Below, piece after piece: positions 63,679 to 64,000 of a stretch of 64,000 bases of DNA. Position numbers and translations under genes: made by a program. Source of the stretch: Psychrobacillus sp. FSL K6-2836 (lineage in GTDB: Bacteria; Bacillota; Bacilli; Bacillales_A; Planococcaceae); NCBI RefSeq assembly GCF_038003085.1, contig NZ_JBBOOM010000003.1, positions 1 to 64,000 of the forward strand. The letters are read 5' to 3'. The stretch's first letter is position 1; every line of letters begins with the position of its first letter. Below the pieces are notes generated by a model. That model made no database searches and was not told the DNA's origin. It saw only the letters and a list, made by a program, of their open reading frames with translations.

Positions 63679-63685
63679 AAGAGCG
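63679..63685. repeat. Target site duplication, right (AAGAGCG)
   Basis: This is the exact copy of the 7 bases at 55293-55299. It starts the DNA outside the right end of the Tn552-like transposon. Confidence 0.85.
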
Positions 63686-63802
63686 TTTTTTTATACTTAT
63701 GATGTAACAAAACCCTGTACATTATTCTATGTTCAATAACGAATGGCATTTTATCTTATGTTACAATTAGAGTATAGAGAAAATGCGAAAAGAGTGATTT
63801 TA
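63686..63802 (+). promoter_or_regulatory. Probable res site of the last resolvase gene
   Basis: GTAACA (63705-63710) and TGTTAC (63759-63764) inverted arms, and AT-rich spacing, lie upstream of the resolvase start, where Tn3-family res sites are found. The Tn552-like element is inserted at its outer edge. Confidence 0.4.
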
Positions 63803-64000
63803 TTGTTAATTGGCTATGCACGTGTATCAACAGGATTACAAAATTTGGATTTACAGACGGATGCGTTAACGCAACATGGTTGTTCTAAAATTTTCCACGA
63901 TAAAATGAGTGGGACAAAAAAACAACGACCTGGTTTGGAAGAAGCATTGGAGTATGCACGTGAAGGAGATACGATTGTTGTTTGGCGATTGGATCGATTG
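63803..64000 (+). CDS. Serine recombinase, Tn3-family resolvase type (cut by window end)
   Basis: The first 66 residues begin at TTG 63803 (AAAGAGTGAT upstream). The catalytic-serine motif LIGYARVSTGLQNLDLQ is intact, and KMSGTKKQRPGLEEALEYA and VVWRLDRL follow. The sequence is unlike the Tn552-type resolvase at 60728. It is probably the resolvase of the larger Tn1546-like transposon whose left repeat is at 35949, though this cannot be proven because the transposase is outside the window. Confidence 0.8.
   Translation, partial: MLIGYARVSTGLQNLDLQTDALTQHGCSKIFHDKMSGTKKQRPGLEEALEYAREGDTIVVWRLDRL

Noticed and set aside
35987-64000. Second terminal repeat of the Tn1546-like element
   Set aside because: I searched for the complement of the 38-bp repeat (CTTAACGTTGTAAATCC...) and found none. 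A GACGCTAAG string near 57011 lies inside the IS110 right end and does not match further.
1-64000. tRNA or rRNA genes
   Set aside because: No cloverleaf with a GTTCRANNC arm and CCA-type end, and no rRNA-like conserved block, was seen.

Overview
The window looks like accessory DNA of an endospore-forming Bacillales species (Bacillaceae or Planococcaceae type). It is AT-rich with strong AGGAGG-type ribosome binding sites, and it carries spore-coat genes, SpoVA proteins and many Bacillus-type insertion sequences. A relaxase with a coupling protein, a Cre-like recombinase with a lox-like site, and an iteron-like array all point to a large plasmid or integrated mobilizable element, although no replication initiator was recognised.

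Layout. 1-5.7 kb: the tail of an IS110-family transposase, a glycosyltransferase-like gene, three spore-coat-type genes, a DUF5348-like gene, a MerR-like coiled-coil protein with a repeat array phased at 53 bp upstream of it, and a Fic protein. 5.8-12.5 kb: a mobilization module with divergent traD/traC-like genes, a probable oriT, a MobA/MobL relaxase, a VirD4/TraG coupling protein and an ArdC-like antirestriction protein. No mating-pair apparatus is visible. 13.0-25.8 kb: a sugar-acid catabolic island with an SDR, a cupin, two KDG-type kinases, a KDPG-type aldolase, a galactonate dehydratase-like enzyme, a 2-hydroxyacid dehydrogenase, an FCD-GntR regulator, an RraA-like protein, a TRAP transporter and a LarA-like protein. 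Both main promoters carry the same 16-bp palindrome. 26.2-28.7 kb: a kinase plus ECF S-component pair, then a tyrosine recombinase with a 38-bp lox-like site. 29-35.9 kb: an AbiF-type HEPN protein with a candidate structured RNA, membrane and unknown genes, a STAS/ATPase/winged-helix cluster with repeated palindromes, and a broken TPR gene.

At 35,949 a 38-bp terminal repeat of Tn1546 type cuts the TPR gene and opens a nested transposon that runs past the window end. It holds yetF-like, CBO0543 and cardiolipin synthase genes and two copies of the spoVA2mob-type operon (DUF1657, YhcN-like lipoprotein, SpoVAC, SpoVAD, SpoVAEb, DUF1657, YetF). This operon is known to raise spore heat resistance when carried on Tn1546-like elements. 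The first copy (42.3-46.0 kb) is decayed by several frameshifts and the second (49.5-53.2 kb) looks intact. An IS1182 element lies between them, and one of two IS1111-type IS110 elements (39.7-41.5 kb) plus two group II intron fragments lie beside the first copy.

From 55,300 to 63,678 lies a complete Tn552-like transposon. Its ends are TGTCACTTTAG/CTAAAGTGACA with matched internal TTGCAC motifs, and it is flanked by a 7-bp target duplication AAGAGCG. It carries its own resolvase, DDE transposase and AAA ATPase. Its cargo is an ECF sigma factor, two VOC proteins, two membrane proteins and the second IS110 copy. It sits directly upstream of the resolvase gene that runs off the window end, which fits the known preference of this family for resolution sites.
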